Positions 1 through 11,724 are shown, numbered from the stretch's first letter. The stretch: 64,000 nt of DNA from Streptococcus infantis (GCF_019929665.1 NZ_JAHZPZ010000002.1:248001-312000); one strand, 5' to 3'. Made by a program: numbers and translations. The notes: generated by a model from the sequence alone, not told the origin.

Positions 1-224
1 ATTCTTCTTCTTGAAATTTCATCAACCATTGTCCAAAACAAGACCAATAAAAAGGCTAGAGCAAGACTAAACATCAAAGCTAGAAATAGGACTTTTTCTG
101 TCTTTTCAAAATCTTGGAAAAGAGAAGTCCATTCCAAATCTAAGATCTTAAAAATGCTTCGAAATAGAAAAGCAACAAAGAGAAATGAGGTGAGACCAAT
201 TAAAATATAGGGTTGCTTTTTCAT
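1..224 (-). CDS. liaS: LiaS sensor histidine kinase (5' part only)
   Basis: Only the first 74 codons lie in the window; the gene continues past position 1. The ATG at 224-222 overlaps the liaF stop (ATGA) and follows a GGTGGTGAGAGG ribosome site. The visible protein begins MKKQPYILIG and shows two hydrophobic segments around residues 5-20 and 45-65, as expected for the short membrane anchor of the LiaS/VraS kinases. The kinase core is off the edge. In the LiaFSR system LiaS senses cell-envelope damage and phosphorylates LiaR; LiaF holds it in check. The identification rests on position directly after liaF and on the N-terminal membrane pattern. Confidence 0.85.
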   Translation of the reverse strand, partial: MKKQPYILIGLTSFLFVAFLFRSIFKILDLEWTSLFQDFEKTEKVLFLALMFSLALAFLLVLFWTMVDEISRRR

Positions 225-919
225 CCTCTCACCACCTCAACATCTCCAACCATAGTTGTCAAAAGAATCTTAACGCTCTTTGGACTCTTGAGATAATCTC
301 TGGTTTCTTGATGAAATTGCTCATTACGCAAAGCACGTTTAGGCTGGTCAAAAAAGGTTAAATCTCCGTACAGAGAATTGACACTTAGGCTGACTTCAAC
401 ATCCACTGGTACGATAATTCTAGTCGTACCAACCAGTTTTCTCAAGATGATGACATTATCATGATTGCTCAAAATCACGTGCTCTAGATGAATGGTATCC
501 TTCCCCATAAGGCGAAAGAGATTGATATCATCAAAACGACAAGTCTGATAACTTGAAAAATGGTGGAGATTTCCAAACCAGCGATTTTTCTCCCTCTTTA
601 CCGTCACTACTTCCTCAAAAACCAGATTGGTATCTTCTCTTTCCTGGTTCATCATAGGGTAAAGCAGGAAGAGACTATAAATCAAGGCCACAAAGATGGC
701 TAAAATGACAAAGGGATTGAGCATGATGATAAAGAAAAATAGGATGCTCACCGCTACTAAAATGAAGTTATTCCCCTGTCTACCAGTATAATATCGAATC
801 AGCAGTAAAAACAAGAGCAATATCAGTAGAAAACGGGAAAAATGCTCTGATACCATCATAATCAGAGCTCCTGTTAATAAACAAGCTTCAATAAATAGAA
901 AAATTTGAAATTTTCGCAT
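221..919 (-). CDS. liaF: LiaF, inhibitor of the LiaSR envelope-stress system
   Basis: This 232-aa membrane protein is the negative modulator of the LiaS kinase. Several hydrophobic stretches lie in the first 100 residues, followed by a soluble C-terminal beta-rich LiaF domain (residues about 130-232). The start at 919 (MRKFQIFLF) is preferred over an upstream in-frame codon at 958 because a GGAGAGGA ribosome site sits just before it. It overlaps liaS by four bases, so the two are translationally coupled. A TGATACAAT extended -10 lies about 25 bases upstream, after the fni terminator, so the lia genes probably have their own promoter, although readthrough from the mevalonate genes is possible. 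Confidence 0.9.
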   Translation of the reverse strand: MRKFQIFLFIEACLLTGALIMMVSEHFSRFLLILLLFLLLIRYYTGRQGNNFILVAVSILFFFIIMLNPFVILAIFVALIYSLFLLYPMMNQEREDTNLVFEEVVTVKREKNRWFGNLHHFSSYQTCRFDDINLFRLMGKDTIHLEHVILSNHDNVIILRKLVGTTRIIVPVDVEVSLSVNSLYGDLTFFDQPKRALRNEQFHQETRDYLKSPKSVKILLTTMVGDVEVVRG

Positions 920-980
920 GTATCCGTCCTCTCCATTTAATTGTATCACAAATCCCAAAAGTCACATCAGTCTGAGGAAT

Positions 981-1012
981 GATAAAGAGGTCGGGACTAA
1001 AATCCCGACCTC
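981..1012 (-). terminator. Terminator after fni
   Basis: A perfect 10-bp stem GAGGTCGGGA/TCCCGACCTC (987-1012) is followed on the minus strand by TTTATC. It closes the mevalonate operon before liaF. The T-tract is short, so termination may be partial. Confidence 0.7.
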
Positions 1013-1017
1013 CTTCT

Positions 1018-2996
<1,979 letters not shown>

Positions 2997-3010
<14 letters not shown>

Positions 3011-3950
3011 CTTGGCTCAAATCCTTTGTCTTTGATACGATCAAGCGATAGCGTTGGCCTAAGATTTCTGATAAGTGTTCCAAGTCCTCTTCCAAGCAAA
3101 GAACCTTGACATTCGGGCCCGCATCCATGGTAAAGTAGCAAGATTCTCCTTGTTCTCTAAGCTGACGAACAAAATCCATAGCCTCATAACTAGCATCTGT
3201 CAGATAAGAGAATGATGGGGTGGCTGTTTTTGTCGTAGCATGCATAGCCAAGGAGTTCTTCTCTGTCAATTCTCCAACTTTCTTAAAGTCATTTTCCTTG
3301 AGGTAGACCAACATATCCTTGTAGTCCTGTTCAGATTGACGAATCCACTCATCAAAAGTCGTAGAAGTTTCGACACAGAGCTTCATACCATCTCGACTGG
3401 AAATTGGTTTTTTCTGGTCTTCCAACACCAACATAATCATAGCGAGTTTCAAGTCAGTATCAACTGGATAAATCTCTCCACTATCCTTGTCCCAGGCTGC
3501 CAAGGGACCATAAAAACTACGAGATGAAGAACCCGATGCAAACTTAGCTTCCAAGGCCAATTCTCTGCGATTCAGCCCAAGTTGGAAATAGGCGTTACAA
3601 GCTTTGACCAAGGCAGATAAACCACTGGAACTTGAAGAAAGGCCTGCTGCTGTTGGCATATTGTTCTTAGTATCGATACGAACAAAACCTGCTCCTTCAG
3701 GACGGTAGCGGTCAATGATTTTACTCATCTTGGCATGCTCAGCTTCGTTTTGCAACTGACCATTGATGTAAAAAGCATCCGCCTTTGCATCTACTGGTAA
3801 AGGAGAAAGTGTCGTCTCCGTATACATATTTTCCAAAGTCAGAGAGATACTGCTAGTCGCAGGAACCATCTCTTTTTCTGCTTTCTTTCCCCAATATTTA
3901 ATAATAGCAATATTGGCATAGGAACGTACTGTTACAGGCTTTCGATCCAT
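2997..3950 (-). CDS. mvaD: Diphosphomevalonate decarboxylase
   Basis: This 317-aa enzyme makes isopentenyl diphosphate from mevalonate diphosphate with ATP and loss of CO2. The N-terminus has the family signature YANIAIIKYWGKK, and PTAAGLSSSSSGLSA (about residues 100-115) is the GHMP serine-rich ATP loop. A catalytic Asp is expected in the TMDAGPNVK segment near residue 285. It overlaps mvaK1 by 19 bases and mvaK2 by 14. Confidence 0.96.
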
Positions 3951-4810
3951 GTCTGAACAGCTCCTTTCTCTTCTAATCTTTCAGCTAAATCTTGAGCTTG
4001 GTGATAGTCGGCTACTAAGGCTATGATACAGCCACCTAAACCACCACCACTCATCTTAGCACCTAAAGCTCCATGGTGAAGAGCAGTTTCCACCAAGGTA
4101 TCAGCCTCAAGGCTACTAACTCCTATTTCTTTTAGATTTCCATGTGCTTTTGTTAAAATCTCTCCCAGCATCACGGCATCTCTTGCCTTTATTGCTTCTT
4201 CTGCTTGCTGGGTCAACTCTCCAAGTGCATACAAGAAAGGTAAAGCTTCCTTACCCTTGCTCTCTACAACTTGAATAGCTTCACGAGTGTGTCCATAGAC
4301 TCCTGTATCTGCAATGACCAGATAAGCCGACAAGTCCATAGCTAGTTCTTCAAAACCAACATTCTTGAGAAAACGAATAGGTTGGTCACTAAGACAGGTC
4401 TTAGCATCCAATCCGCTAGGATTCATATGGGCAATCATCTCTGCTCTATTAACCAGAATCTCTAAAACATCATGCGGAAGTTCTGCTTGGTAATAATCAA
4501 ATACCGCGCGAATAGCCGCAATGCTAATGGCTGCTGAGGACCCCATCCCCCGTTTTTCAGGAATAGCCGAGTCAATTTGGCAACGGATGTAAGCATCTTT
4601 GATATTCAGATACTCTAGGGAAGCATAAACTGCCATGGACAAGGTATCCTCTTCAAAAAGGCGCCATGGTGTCGTTGCCGGCACCACCCGACAAGTCACC
4701 TCTACCTCTAAAAGCGGTAAAGAGATGGCTGGATAGCCGTAAACGACTGCATGCTCTCCTATTAAAATAATTTTACTATGTGCCTGACCGACACCAACTT
4801 CTTTTGTCAT
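3932..4810 (-). CDS. mvaK1: Mevalonate kinase
   Basis: This 292-aa enzyme carries out the first kinase step of the mevalonate pathway. GKIILIGEHAVVYG-like sequence at the N-terminus (here HSKIILIGEHAVVYG), PEKRGMGSSAAISIA (about residue 90) and KMSGGGLGGC (about residue 255) are the three GHMP motifs. It is the first gene of the operon. In S. pneumoniae the pathway product diphosphomevalonate inhibits this enzyme. Upstream, a TATAAT (4881-4886, minus) lies just inside the choline-binding-protein terminator, and a small hairpin sits 14 bases before the ATG. Confidence 0.96.
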   Translation of the reverse strand: MTKEVGVGQAHSKIILIGEHAVVYGYPAISLPLLEVEVTCRVVPATTPWRLFEEDTLSMAVYASLEYLNIKDAYIRCQIDSAIPEKRGMGSSAAISIAAIRAVFDYYQAELPHDVLEILVNRAEMIAHMNPSGLDAKTCLSDQPIRFLKNVGFEELAMDLSAYLVIADTGVYGHTREAIQVVESKGKEALPFLYALGELTQQAEEAIKARDAVMLGEILTKAHGNLKEIGVSSLEADTLVETALHHGALGAKMSGGGLGGCIIALVADYHQAQDLAERLEEKGAVQTWIESL

Positions 4811-4823
4811 TTAATCCTACTAT

Positions 4824-4840
4824 CAGACGAAAAGCGTCTG
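4824..4840 (-). promoter_or_regulatory. Hairpin in the mvaK1 leader
   Basis: A 6-bp perfect stem CAGACG/CGTCTG with a 5-base loop lies between the likely -10 (4881-4886) and the ribosome site of mvaK1. There is no T-tract, so it is not a terminator. It could affect mRNA stability or translation of the mevalonate operon. Function unknown. Confidence 0.35.
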
Positions 4841-4893
4841 TTTCTAGATAAAATTTTAGAACTTTATTCCTTTCTATTTTATTATATTTTCAC

Positions 4894-4923
4894 AAAAAAA
4901 GCGATTGTTTCCTTCACAATCGC
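4894..4923 (-). terminator. Terminator of mvaK1-side / choline-binding gene boundary
   Basis: An 8-bp stem GCGATTGT/ACAATCGC is followed by TTTTTTT on the minus strand. It terminates minus-strand transcription 9 bases after the choline-binding gene ends, just before the mvaK1 promoter. Confidence 0.85.
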
Positions 4924-4932
4924 TTGTTTTCA

Positions 4933-5928
4933 TTACTGTACCCATTCACCATTATAGTTGACGTAGTAGCCATCTACTTTTGTATTTACAGCTAAGGCAC
5001 CTGAACTATAGGCATAGTACCATTTCCCATTAACTTGGAACCAACCTGTCTTCATATCGCCATTGCTTGCATTGAGATAGTACCAAGTTGAGCCATCTTG
5101 AAGCCAACCTGTCGCCATAGCTCCTGATGAACGGAGGTAGTACCAATAGCCATTGATAGAAGCCCAACCTGTCTTCATATCCCCATTTTCAGCATCAAGA
5201 TAATACCAAGTGGAACCTTCTTGGTACCAGCCAGTTGCCATAGCTCCTGATGAACGAAGATAGTACCACTTGTTACCAAGGTATTGCCAACCAGTTTGCA
5301 ATGCAGCGGTTGTTGGATCTAGATAGTACCAAGTTGAGTTATCATTGGTCCAGCCACGCACTAGCTCCCCAACCGTTAAACTGTCGATACGAGCATCGAA
5401 GCTACCATCCTCCTGTAAATAATACCAGTGTCCCTCATCACGAACCCAACCAGTCTTTAAAGTGTGATAACTTCGTTGGTCTTTAAAATAATAGACTCGT
5501 TTCTCTGCTGGACTATCATATTGTTCCCCATGATGTTTGTTGGTATTTGTAGCAGTTTTTGCTTCTAAAACTTGCTTACCAACAAATTCTTGTAGTACCC
5601 CATCTTGACCAAAGTAAAACCAATCTGGTCTAAAAGCAACATCTTGCCTTGGACCAGAGCCAATCGTAACTCCTTTGTGTGGAGCAGGTATATATTGCCA
5701 GCCGACAACCATCTCTCCAGATAAAGGATCAAAATAATAGTACTTACCATCAATCACTCGCCAGTAGGTTTCTTTGAGTTCGCCTTTCTTGTAGTAGGTT
5801 CTACCATTTTCTTGGACAAATTGCCAGCCTTCTGAATCAGCATCATCCGCCAATACTACACTTGTCGCTAGCAAACCGAAGAAGAAGACTGCTAGTCCAA
5901 CTTGCATCATTTTTTTCAAAAATTTCAT
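4933..5928 (-). CDS. Choline-binding surface protein (CbpC/CbpF/CbpJ type)
   Basis: This 331-aa exported protein has a signal peptide (KKMMQVGLAVFFFGLLATSVVLAD) and is otherwise built from choline-binding repeats. The GW plus WYYL/YYF repeats run through most of it, with regular TGW units in the last 130 residues (TGWQYLGNKWYYL and copies). No catalytic domain is visible. Such proteins attach without covalent bonds to phosphorylcholine on teichoic acids. The start at 5928 follows GGAGGATAAAAGA. A near-consensus promoter lies just upstream. In pneumococci cbpC and cbpJ occupy this spot between ritR and the mevalonate genes. Confidence 0.9.
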   Translation of the reverse strand: MKFLKKMMQVGLAVFFFGLLATSVVLADDADSEGWQFVQENGRTYYKKGELKETYWRVIDGKYYYFDPLSGEMVVGWQYIPAPHKGVTIGSGPRQDVAFRPDWFYFGQDGVLQEFVGKQVLEAKTATNTNKHHGEQYDSPAEKRVYYFKDQRSYHTLKTGWVRDEGHWYYLQEDGSFDARIDSLTVGELVRGWTNDNSTWYYLDPTTAALQTGWQYLGNKWYYLRSSGAMATGWYQEGSTWYYLDAENGDMKTGWASINGYWYYLRSSGAMATGWLQDGSTWYYLNASNGDMKTGWFQVNGKWYYAYSSGALAVNTKVDGYYVNYNGEWVQ

Positions 5929-5947
5929 TCTTTTATCCTCCAAAATG

Positions 5948-5976
5948 ATTGTAGCAAAGACTGAACTATATGTCAA
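5948..5976 (-). promoter_or_regulatory. Promoter of the choline-binding protein gene
   Basis: TTGACA (5971-5976) and TACAAT (5948-5953) are separated by exactly 17 bases on the minus strand, a strong sigma-A-type promoter 20 bases before the start codon. Confidence 0.8.
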
Positions 5977-5990
5977 TATATAATAATTTC

Positions 5991-6018
5991 AAAAAAAGCA
6001 GTTACACAAGGTAACTGC
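5991..6018 (-). terminator. Terminator of gnd-ritR
   Basis: GCAGTTAC/GTAACTGC stem with a 5-base loop, followed on the minus strand by seven T. It lies 5 bases after the ritR stop codon. A-rich flanks would let it work in both directions. Confidence 0.85.
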
Positions 6019-6022
6019 TTTT

Positions 6023-6712
6023 TTATTCTTGCATAGTGTAACCCACACCACGCACGGTTTTAATGTAGCTCTTTTGACCTTTTACGTCAAGTTTGCTACG
6101 TAGATAACGGATATAAACATCCACGATATTGGTTTCGGTCGCACTTTCATACTTCCAAACACTTTCCAGCAACTGCTCTCGAGTTAAAACTTTCTTGCTT
6201 CCCATAAGGGTAGCCAAAAGGTCATATTCACGACGTGTGAGGGCAATCATTTCCTCACCACGATAGACAGTATGATGTTCTACGTCCATACGCAGATTGC
6301 GATAGGATGTCGGAACCTTCATTTGACTACAGTGTTGGTCGATAAAATCCCGACCTCGGAAAATTGCTGCAATACGAGCCACCAAATCATCAATAATGAC
6401 TGGCTTGTATATATATGAAACAGCGAAACGCTGGATTGTTTCAAGTTGGTCTTGCAATTCTTCTCGATGGTCCAAGACTATAATAACCGAAGCTGGCTTA
6501 GTCCGACTCAACTGTTCTGCAAAACCCTGGGCTGTCATATCCCCTAGATGAGCATTCAGTAAAATCAAGTCATAGTCAGTCTGAAGAGCCATGGAGAGGG
6601 CTTTTTGACCCTCTTCTACCTGATCAACTCGGTATTGCTCTTTTTGGAGTTCCAGACTTAAAAAATGAGCTAGATTTCTTTCTTTCTCAAGTAATAAAAT
6701 CCGTTTCCCCAT
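6023..6712 (-). CDS. ritR: RitR, orphan redox-type response regulator
   Basis: This 229-aa OmpR-family protein has a receiver domain (about 1-115) and a winged-helix DNA-binding domain (about 135-229). In pneumococcus RitR represses iron uptake and controls oxidative-stress genes. The receiver residue that should be a phosphorylatable Asp is Asn53 (DLILLNAHLGD), and a single linker cysteine is present at Cys128. Both match the known pneumococcal RitR, which is switched by cysteine oxidation and not by phosphorylation. No histidine kinase gene is adjacent. It starts 11 bases after gnd, so both share a transcript. Confidence 0.95.
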   Translation of the reverse strand: MGKRILLLEKERNLAHFLSLELQKEQYRVDQVEEGQKALSMALQTDYDLILLNAHLGDMTAQGFAEQLSRTKPASVIIVLDHREELQDQLETIQRFAVSYIYKPVIIDDLVARIAAIFRGRDFIDQHCSQMKVPTSYRNLRMDVEHHTVYRGEEMIALTRREYDLLATLMGSKKVLTREQLLESVWKYESATETNIVDVYIRYLRSKLDVKGQKSYIKTVRGVGYTMQE

Positions 6713-6723
6713 GGCTGACCTAC

Positions 6724-8148
6724 TTATTTTTCGTCATACCAAGAGTAGTGGAATGTTCCTTCTTTGTCTTTACGTTGGTATGTGTGGGCACCAAAGTAAT
6801 CACGTTGTGCTTGGATCAAGTTTGCTGGAAGGTCAGCTGAACGGTAGCTATCAAAGTAAGTGATGGCAGCTGAGAAGGTTGGTACTGGTACACCTGCTTG
6901 AACAGCAAGAGCTACGATATCACGAACTGATTGTTGGTACTTAGCTGTTACATCCAAGAAGTACTCATCCAAAAGAAGGTTAGCAAGGTCTGCATCACGG
7001 TTGTAAGCATCTGTAATCTTTTGCAAGAAACGAGAACGGATGATACATCCATCGCGCCAGATAGATGCGATATCTGCAAATGGCAAGTTCCAGTTATTTT
7101 CTTTAGAAGCTACACGCAATTGCGCAAAACCTTGTGCGTAAGAGATGATTTTTGAGAAGTAAAGGGCTTGGCGGATCTTTTCGATCAACTCAGCCTTGTC
7201 TCCTTCAAATTTGAAAGCAGCTGGTTTTGGAAGCACCTTGCTAGCATGAACACGTTCTTCTTTGTAAGTAGAGATGTAGCGCGCAAATACTGACTCAGTA
7301 ATCAGTGACAATGGCACACCAAGGTCAAGAGCTGATTGGCTAGTCCATTTACCAGTTCCTTTGTTTCCTGCAGCATCAAGGATATAGTCAACGATTGGAC
7401 CATCTTGACCTTCGTCGTCTTCGCGTCCAAGGATATCCGCAGTGATTTCGATCAAGTAACTATCTAATTCGCCTTTGTTCCACTCAGTAAAGATTTCAGC
7501 CATATCTTGAGCTGAAAGGCCAAGCAAGTGTTGCATCAAGTCATAGCTTTCTGCAATCAATTGCATATCACCGTACTCGATACCATTGTGGACCATTTTC
7601 ACATAGTGACCAGCTCCATCAGGACCGATGTAAGTCACACATGGTTTACCATCTTCTGGTGCTTTTGCAGAGATCTCTTCAAGAACATCTGCTACCAATT
7701 CATAAGCTTCTTTTTGTCCACCAGGCATGATAGAAGGACCTTCAAGGGCACCTTTTTCACCACCAGAAACACCTGTACCAATGAAGTTGATACCAGAGTT
7801 CGCCAATTCTTCGTTACGACGGATAGTATCTTTGTAGAACGTGTTTCCTCCGTCAATCAAGATATCGCCTTTATCCAAGTGTGGAAGAAGGGCTTGAATG
7901 GTTGCGTCTGTACCAGGTCCTGCTTGAACCATGAGCATGATACGACGTGGTTTTTCAATTGAGTTTACGAAGCTTTCAATATCATAGCTTGGCACAAAGT
8001 TCTTTTCAGGATGGCAAGCAACAACATCTTCTGTTTTTTCTTTACTACGGTTATAGATAGCAACTGTGTATCCACGAGATTCAATATTAAGGGCAAGGTT
8101 ACGACCCATTACGGCCATACCAACAACACCAAAGTTTGCTTTTGTCAT
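6724..8148 (-). CDS. gnd: 6-phosphogluconate dehydrogenase, decarboxylating
   Basis: This 474-aa cytosolic enzyme converts 6-phosphogluconate to ribulose 5-phosphate and makes [20 protein letters not shown] is the N-terminal NADP-binding loop, [21 protein letters not shown] (about residues 125-145) carries the substrate loop, and the C-terminal HYSWYDEK end is typical. Length matches the family. AAGAGGAGTG precedes the ATG. NADPH supply fits its co-transcription with the redox regulator ritR. Confidence 0.97.
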   Translation of the reverse strand: MTKANFGVVGMAVMGRNLALNIESRGYTVAIYNRSKEKTEDVVACHPEKNFVPSYDIESFVNSIEKPRRIMLMVQAGPGTDATIQALLPHLDKGDILIDGGNTFYKDTIRRNEELANSGINFIGTGVSGGEKGALEGPSIMPGGQKEAYELVADVLEEISAKAPEDGKPCVTYIGPDGAGHYVKMVHNGIEYGDMQLIAESYDLMQHLLGLSAQDMAEIFTEWNKGELDSYLIEITADILGREDDEGQDGPIVDYILDAAGNKGTGKWTSQSALDLGVPLSLITESVFARYISTYKEERVHASKVLPKPAAFKFEGDKAELIEKIRQALYFSKIISYAQGFAQLRVASKENNWNLPFADIASIWRDGCIIRSRFLQKITDAYNRDADLANLLLDEYFLDVTAKYQQSVRDIVALAVQAGVPVPTFSAAITYFDSYRSADLPANLIQAQRDYFGAHTYQRKDKEGTFHYSWYDEK

Positions 8149-8176
8149 GTGACACTCCTCTTATTTAATATGTTTT

Positions 8177-8185
8177 ATTTTATCA
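8177..8185 (-). promoter_or_regulatory. Extended -10 promoter of gnd-ritR
   Basis: TGATAAAAT on the minus strand (8185-8177) forms an extended -10, about 30 bases before the gnd ATG. No clear -35 is seen. Confidence 0.5.
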
Positions 8186-8224
8186 CGTTTATCTGTGAAA
8201 AGAAAGAATTTTATAACAATTTGA

Positions 8225-9676
8225 CTAGTAGTCTAAATCATCCGCATGGCCAGAACCATTTCCAACAAAGTATCCTGTCTTACAGTTTAGAGTGAAGAGA
8301 TAAGTTCCATCTGGTTTGTAAAGATTGTAATATCCATTTCCATTCACAATATTTACACGTTCTAAGATATATTGGTTTCCAGTGATATATCCACGCGCAC
8401 GGGATGTCTCAAGGATTTGTTCAAGAACACCATCTGCAAAGGTCCAGGCAGGATTACTACTATCGTTTACAGCAGATTGATTATACGGCACTCGGCTAGC
8501 GCTTCTTTGCAAATTAACACCTTCGCTTGACAAGCCACTATTAGCAGATGCCGCAGTATCACTTGTTGAAGTAGATGGACTGCTTTCTGTTGTTGGGCTT
8601 GACGCTTCCTGGCTCGCGGCTGTTGTCGCAGCTGTTGTTGTGGCCGTTGTTGTACTTGCTAGTTGGCTCTTACCAAGGCTGATTGCTTTATCTAGAAGTT
8701 TGTCAATTTCAGTATTACCAGTCTTGATATCTGTAAATTTAGCATCCGCTTTGATTTTTGCATTTGTATCCAAGACACCATCTGTAATAGCTGGAGTTTC
8801 AAATTGAGAGTTCACTTCTTGGATAGCCTTTATTTGAGTTTCTAGACTATCATATTTTGATTTGGCCAGAGTATGTTCTCTCGCTCCTTCAAGTTTATCT
8901 AGAAGTTCCTTCAATTGATTCAGTTGACTAAACTGGCTATTTTTAAGAGCTGTTTTGTTTTCATCAGTATAAAACGTGTCGTAGAGCGTATTGAATTGTT
9001 CATAGACTGACTGATTGCTTACCAAACCTGAATCCGCCGCCTTCGTTTGAATCTCTTGAGAAGAACGCGTAATCTGACGATAAACGTAATAACCACCTCC
9101 AAAAATTAAGAGGAAACCTAAAATAATAGCTGACAAAATTGCCCATTTCTTTTTATTTTGTGGTTTATCATCTGCTTGAGCAGAACGAGACAAGGGTTGA
9201 AGTTGTTCTTCATTTTTCTCATCAACTACTGACACTTGAGAAGAATCGACTTGAGCCTTTTCAACAGCTTCCAATTCATCCTTAAAAGGTTGCTCGAGAA
9301 CTCTCGTTTCCTCTTCTTCGGATTCTTGGGCAACGATTTCAGTTGTATCTGTGGCTACTACAAGAGCAATCGCTTCCTTTTCCGGACTTAACACATTTTC
9401 TTGTTCAGTAGTTTCTATCACTTCTTGGATCATATCATCCAAGCTTTGAGTAGACTCCTCTTTTTTCGTTTGTAAATTTTCAAATTTGTCTGCTTCGATT
9501 TCTTCACGGTGTTGCTTGATATATTTATCTAAGATGGTATCATCTGGAGTCACACCTGCTTCAACCTCTTCGTTCTTGCGAATAGCCTGACCAACCGTTA
9601 AATCTTTAGCCTCTTCAAATTCAAATTTAGATTCTTGCTCATCCTTGTGATGGCTATCGCGTCTTTTCTTACTCAT
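8225..9676 (-). CDS. mapZ: MapZ (LocZ), mid-cell marker of the division site
   Basis: This 483-aa bitopic membrane protein places FtsZ rings at mid-cell in streptococci. The N-terminal cytoplasmic part has the conserved [13 protein letters not shown] block (about residues 25-40), and the middle is acidic and rich in Thr/Ser, the kind of region phosphorylated by StkP. One membrane span lies near residue 175 ([22 protein letters not shown]). The extracellular half has a helical domain, a Ser/Thr/Ala linker and a conserved C-terminal domain ending GHADDLDY. The start at 9676 (MSKKRR) is chosen because GGAAAGGAATG precedes it. It overlaps the methyltransferase gene by 8 bases. Confidence 0.95.
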   Translation of the reverse strand: MSKKRRDSHHKDEQESKFEFEEAKDLTVGQAIRKNEEVEAGVTPDDTILDKYIKQHREEIEADKFENLQTKKEESTQSLDDMIQEVIETTEQENVLSPEKEAIALVVATDTTEIVAQESEEEETRVLEQPFKDELEAVEKAQVDSSQVSVVDEKNEEQLQPLSRSAQADDKPQNKKKWAILSAIILGFLLIFGGGYYVYRQITRSSQEIQTKAADSGLVSNQSVYEQFNTLYDTFYTDENKTALKNSQFSQLNQLKELLDKLEGAREHTLAKSKYDSLETQIKAIQEVNSQFETPAITDGVLDTNAKIKADAKFTDIKTGNTEIDKLLDKAISLGKSQLASTTTATTTAATTAASQEASSPTTESSPSTSTSDTAASANSGLSSEGVNLQRSASRVPYNQSAVNDSSNPAWTFADGVLEQILETSRARGYITGNQYILERVNIVNGNGYYNLYKPDGTYLFTLNCKTGYFVGNGSGHADDLDY

Positions 9677-10847
9677 TTGCATTCCTTTCCACTTTGACAT
9701 CTTGTCTTTTCACTCGTTGACCAAAATATTGATATAAATCAACTTTCAAAGTACCATTATAGAGTTTCCGTTTTTTATCAGCCTGACTACCATATTTACT
9801 TTCAAAAGCTTCATCACTGGTCAGGATAAACTTACTCCAGGTTTTGAGTGGAGCAAATACGTCTCCCATCTCTGCATAGAGCTTTGTTACTCCTGCATCA
9901 TCTGATAAGCGTTCCCCATATGGTGGATTCGAAATAATAACTCCATTAATCTTATCTGTTCGCAAATCCTGCACGCGCATCTGCTTAAAGTGGATATCCT
10001 TAGAAACCCCCGCAGCCTGAGCATTTGCCTTAGCAATTTCCACCATGCGGCCATCGATATCACAGCCCATGATGTCTAGCTCAATCTCACGATTAATCTT
10101 CTTGCTAGCTTCCGTACGAATCTCCTGAATCAAACGATCACTAACCCAATTCCATTCTTCGAAAGCAAAGGAACGGCGTAAGCCTGGTGCCATATTACGA
10201 GCAATCATAGCTGCCTCAATACAGAAGGTTCCTGAACCACAGGTTGGATCAATCAAAGGTTTATCTGGATACCAGTTTGATAATTGCAGAATTGCTGCTG
10301 CCATATTCTCTTTAATAGGAGCACCACCTTTTTCAGTGCGATAACCTCGTTTGAAAAGACTAGAGCCACTTGTGTCAATCATGATAGTCGCAACATCTTT
10401 AAGAATTGAAACCTCTATTTTAAACTCTGGACCATTTTCCATCAAGGGAACGCCTTCTGGTCGAGCATAATGTTTCTGCAATTTCTTGACAACTGCCTTT
10501 TTAGAAATAGCTTGAACACTAGGTTCATTATGAAGTTTTGATTTGACACACTTAGCCTTTGAAATTGGAAAACGCGCTCCAAGTGGTAAATAGTTTTCCC
10601 AATCTAAGGCAAAAACTCCTTGAAAAAGTTCTTCAAATGTTTTTGCAGGAAAAGTCCCAACAACAATCTTAATCCTATCTGCAGCTCGTAGCCACAAATT
10701 AGTTTCAATAATTGCCTTTATATCTCCTTCAAAGCGAACGCGACCATTCTCAACTTGACAGTCATAGCCAAGTGCACGCACTTCCCGACCTACAACAGCC
10801 TCTAAGCCTGCTGCAGCAGTCGCGATTAAATTAAATGTTTGTTTCAT
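9669..10847 (-). CDS. THUMP-domain class I RNA methyltransferase (RlmL-N/YpsC type)
   Basis: This 392-aa SAM-dependent enzyme probably makes N2-methylguanosine in 23S rRNA. An N-terminal THUMP RNA-binding domain (about residues 45-155) is followed by a Rossmann methyltransferase domain with motif [15 protein letters not shown] (about 190-205) and the NPPYGER motif (about 305). It lies upstream of mapZ, as in pneumococcus, and overlaps it. A 12-bp palindrome (10852-10863) sits 4 bases before the ATG. The exact methylation site cannot be told from sequence. Confidence 0.92.
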   Translation of the reverse strand: MKQTFNLIATAAAGLEAVVGREVRALGYDCQVENGRVRFEGDIKAIIETNLWLRAADRIKIVVGTFPAKTFEELFQGVFALDWENYLPLGARFPISKAKCVKSKLHNEPSVQAISKKAVVKKLQKHYARPEGVPLMENGPEFKIEVSILKDVATIMIDTSGSSLFKRGYRTEKGGAPIKENMAAAILQLSNWYPDKPLIDPTCGSGTFCIEAAMIARNMAPGLRRSFAFEEWNWVSDRLIQEIRTEASKKINREIELDIMGCDIDGRMVEIAKANAQAAGVSKDIHFKQMRVQDLRTDKINGVIISNPPYGERLSDDAGVTKLYAEMGDVFAPLKTWSKFILTSDEAFESKYGSQADKKRKLYNGTLKVDLYQYFGQRVKRQDVKVERNANE

Positions 10848-10882
10848 GTCAGTCTTTAAAGACCTTTCTCTTGTTCACCTTT

Positions 10883-10919
10883 AAAAAATGAGGTTGAGAA
10901 AATTTCTCAGCCCCAACCT
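10883..10919 (-). terminator. Terminator of rnpB
   Basis: An inverted repeat containing TGAGAAA/TTTCTCA and outer AGGTTG/CAACCT arms is followed on the minus strand by TTTTTT (10888-10883). It directly follows the 3' end of the RNase P RNA. Confidence 0.75.
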
Positions 10920-10920
10920 A

Positions 10921-11316
10921 TATGCAATTTTCTATAAGCCATGTTTTGTTCCAGAAGTGACTAGGACCACTTCTTTCGATAATCATCTGTCTACCACTAA
11001 CAGCTAGAAGCTGCTAGCAGTCAGAGTACTACGTTCGTTTCCGCGCACTCCATGCCCCGACCAAAATTTGGGTTGCTAGCTTGAGGGGTTTACCGCGTTC
11101 CACTCTCTCTGTTTCCAGAGAGACTTCGTCACTGTGGCACTTTCAGAGCTACTAAAACATATCCGAAAACTTAGTCTATTCACTCGCCGTAACGATTTCT
11201 CGTCCCTAGGCTTATGGTTTCGCCTAGCACAAACACTACAGGCATCACAGCCTGTGCTAGCATGGACTTTCCTCATGAAAAGATAAACTCTCCACGCGAT
11301 TATCCAAAAATTGCAC
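10921..11316 (-). ncRNA. rnpB: RNase P RNA, type B
   Basis: About 395 nt encode the catalytic RNA that cuts tRNA 5' leaders. Diagnostic conserved blocks on the minus strand are GAGGAAAGTCCATGCT, AGTGCCACAGTGACGAAGTC, GTGGAACGCGGTAAACC, AACCCAAATTTTGG and the 3' block GGAACAAAACATGGCTTA. The ends pair to form helix P1 (TGCAATTTT near 11315 with AAAATTGCA near 10923), which sets the boundaries to within a few bases. It starts about 14 bases after the gpsB stop codon, so its promoter lies in gpsB or it is processed from a gpsB transcript. Confidence 0.97.
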
Positions 11317-11329
11317 AACTGTATGATTC

Positions 11330-11665
11330 TTAGAAATCAGAATTTTCTACGATTTGTTTGCCAAATACTTCTTTTTCAAGACGATTCAAGCGTTTCAAGA
11401 TATCAAAGTTAGTCATAGAAGTCGTACTTCCAAGCTCAGCAGGCTCAGACGTTACAGATACAGGTTCCACTTGAGGTTTGTTCGCCAATTGTTCTTTCAA
11501 TTCTGCGACTTCCAAGCGCAATGATTTAACCAACGCTGCATAGGTTTCATAATCCTTGATAACGTCATCTAAGAATTCATCTACCTCTGCTTTACTGTAT
11601 CCACGTACTTCTCTTCCGAAATCCTGCTCAAAAATATCTTTTGCTGTAAAAATAATACTTGCCAT
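11330..11665 (-). CDS. gpsB: GpsB, cell-division and wall-synthesis adaptor
   Basis: This 111-aa DivIVA-like protein links PBPs, the kinase StkP and the septal machinery in streptococci. The N-terminal DivIVA lipid/partner domain is clear ([29 protein letters not shown]), followed by a coiled coil, a short linker and the C-terminal trimerisation helices ([16 protein letters not shown]). The start at 11665 (MASIIF) follows GGAGAGAG; four further upstream codons are in frame but lack a site. rnpB follows at once. Confidence 0.95.
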   Translation of the reverse strand: MASIIFTAKDIFEQDFGREVRGYSKAEVDEFLDDVIKDYETYAALVKSLRLEVAELKEQLANKPQVEPVSVTSEPAELGSTTSMTNFDILKRLNRLEKEVFGKQIVENSDF

Positions 11666-11694
11666 GTCTCTCTCCATTCTCAGTTACTAGTATT

Positions 11695-11724
11695 ATTATA
11701 TAAAAAAAGGCAAACAAAAAGCAA
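11695..11724 (-). promoter_or_regulatory. Promoter of gpsB
   Basis: TTGCTT (11719-11724) and TATAAT (11695-11700) with an 18-base spacer lie on the minus strand about 30 bases before the gpsB start. Confidence 0.6.

Noticed and set aside
221-958. Longer liaF start at 958
   Set aside because: No ribosome site; the codons at 958-920 cover the predicted -10 region, and the start at 919 fits family length.
5000-5350. Regularly spaced repeats that could suggest a CRISPR array
   Set aside because: They encode choline-binding repeats in frame; units are diverged and there are no unique spacers.
7528-7962. 144-aa plus-strand ORF antisense to gnd
   Set aside because: Codon-pattern shadow of a conserved gene with no family resemblance.
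10852-10863. 12-bp palindrome before the THUMP methyltransferase as an operator
   Set aside because: Short and AT-rich; too likely by chance to call, although it is close to the start codon.
11076-11318. 80-aa ORF on the minus strand
   Set aside because: It lies entirely in the RNase P RNA; the conserved RNA blocks explain the sequence.
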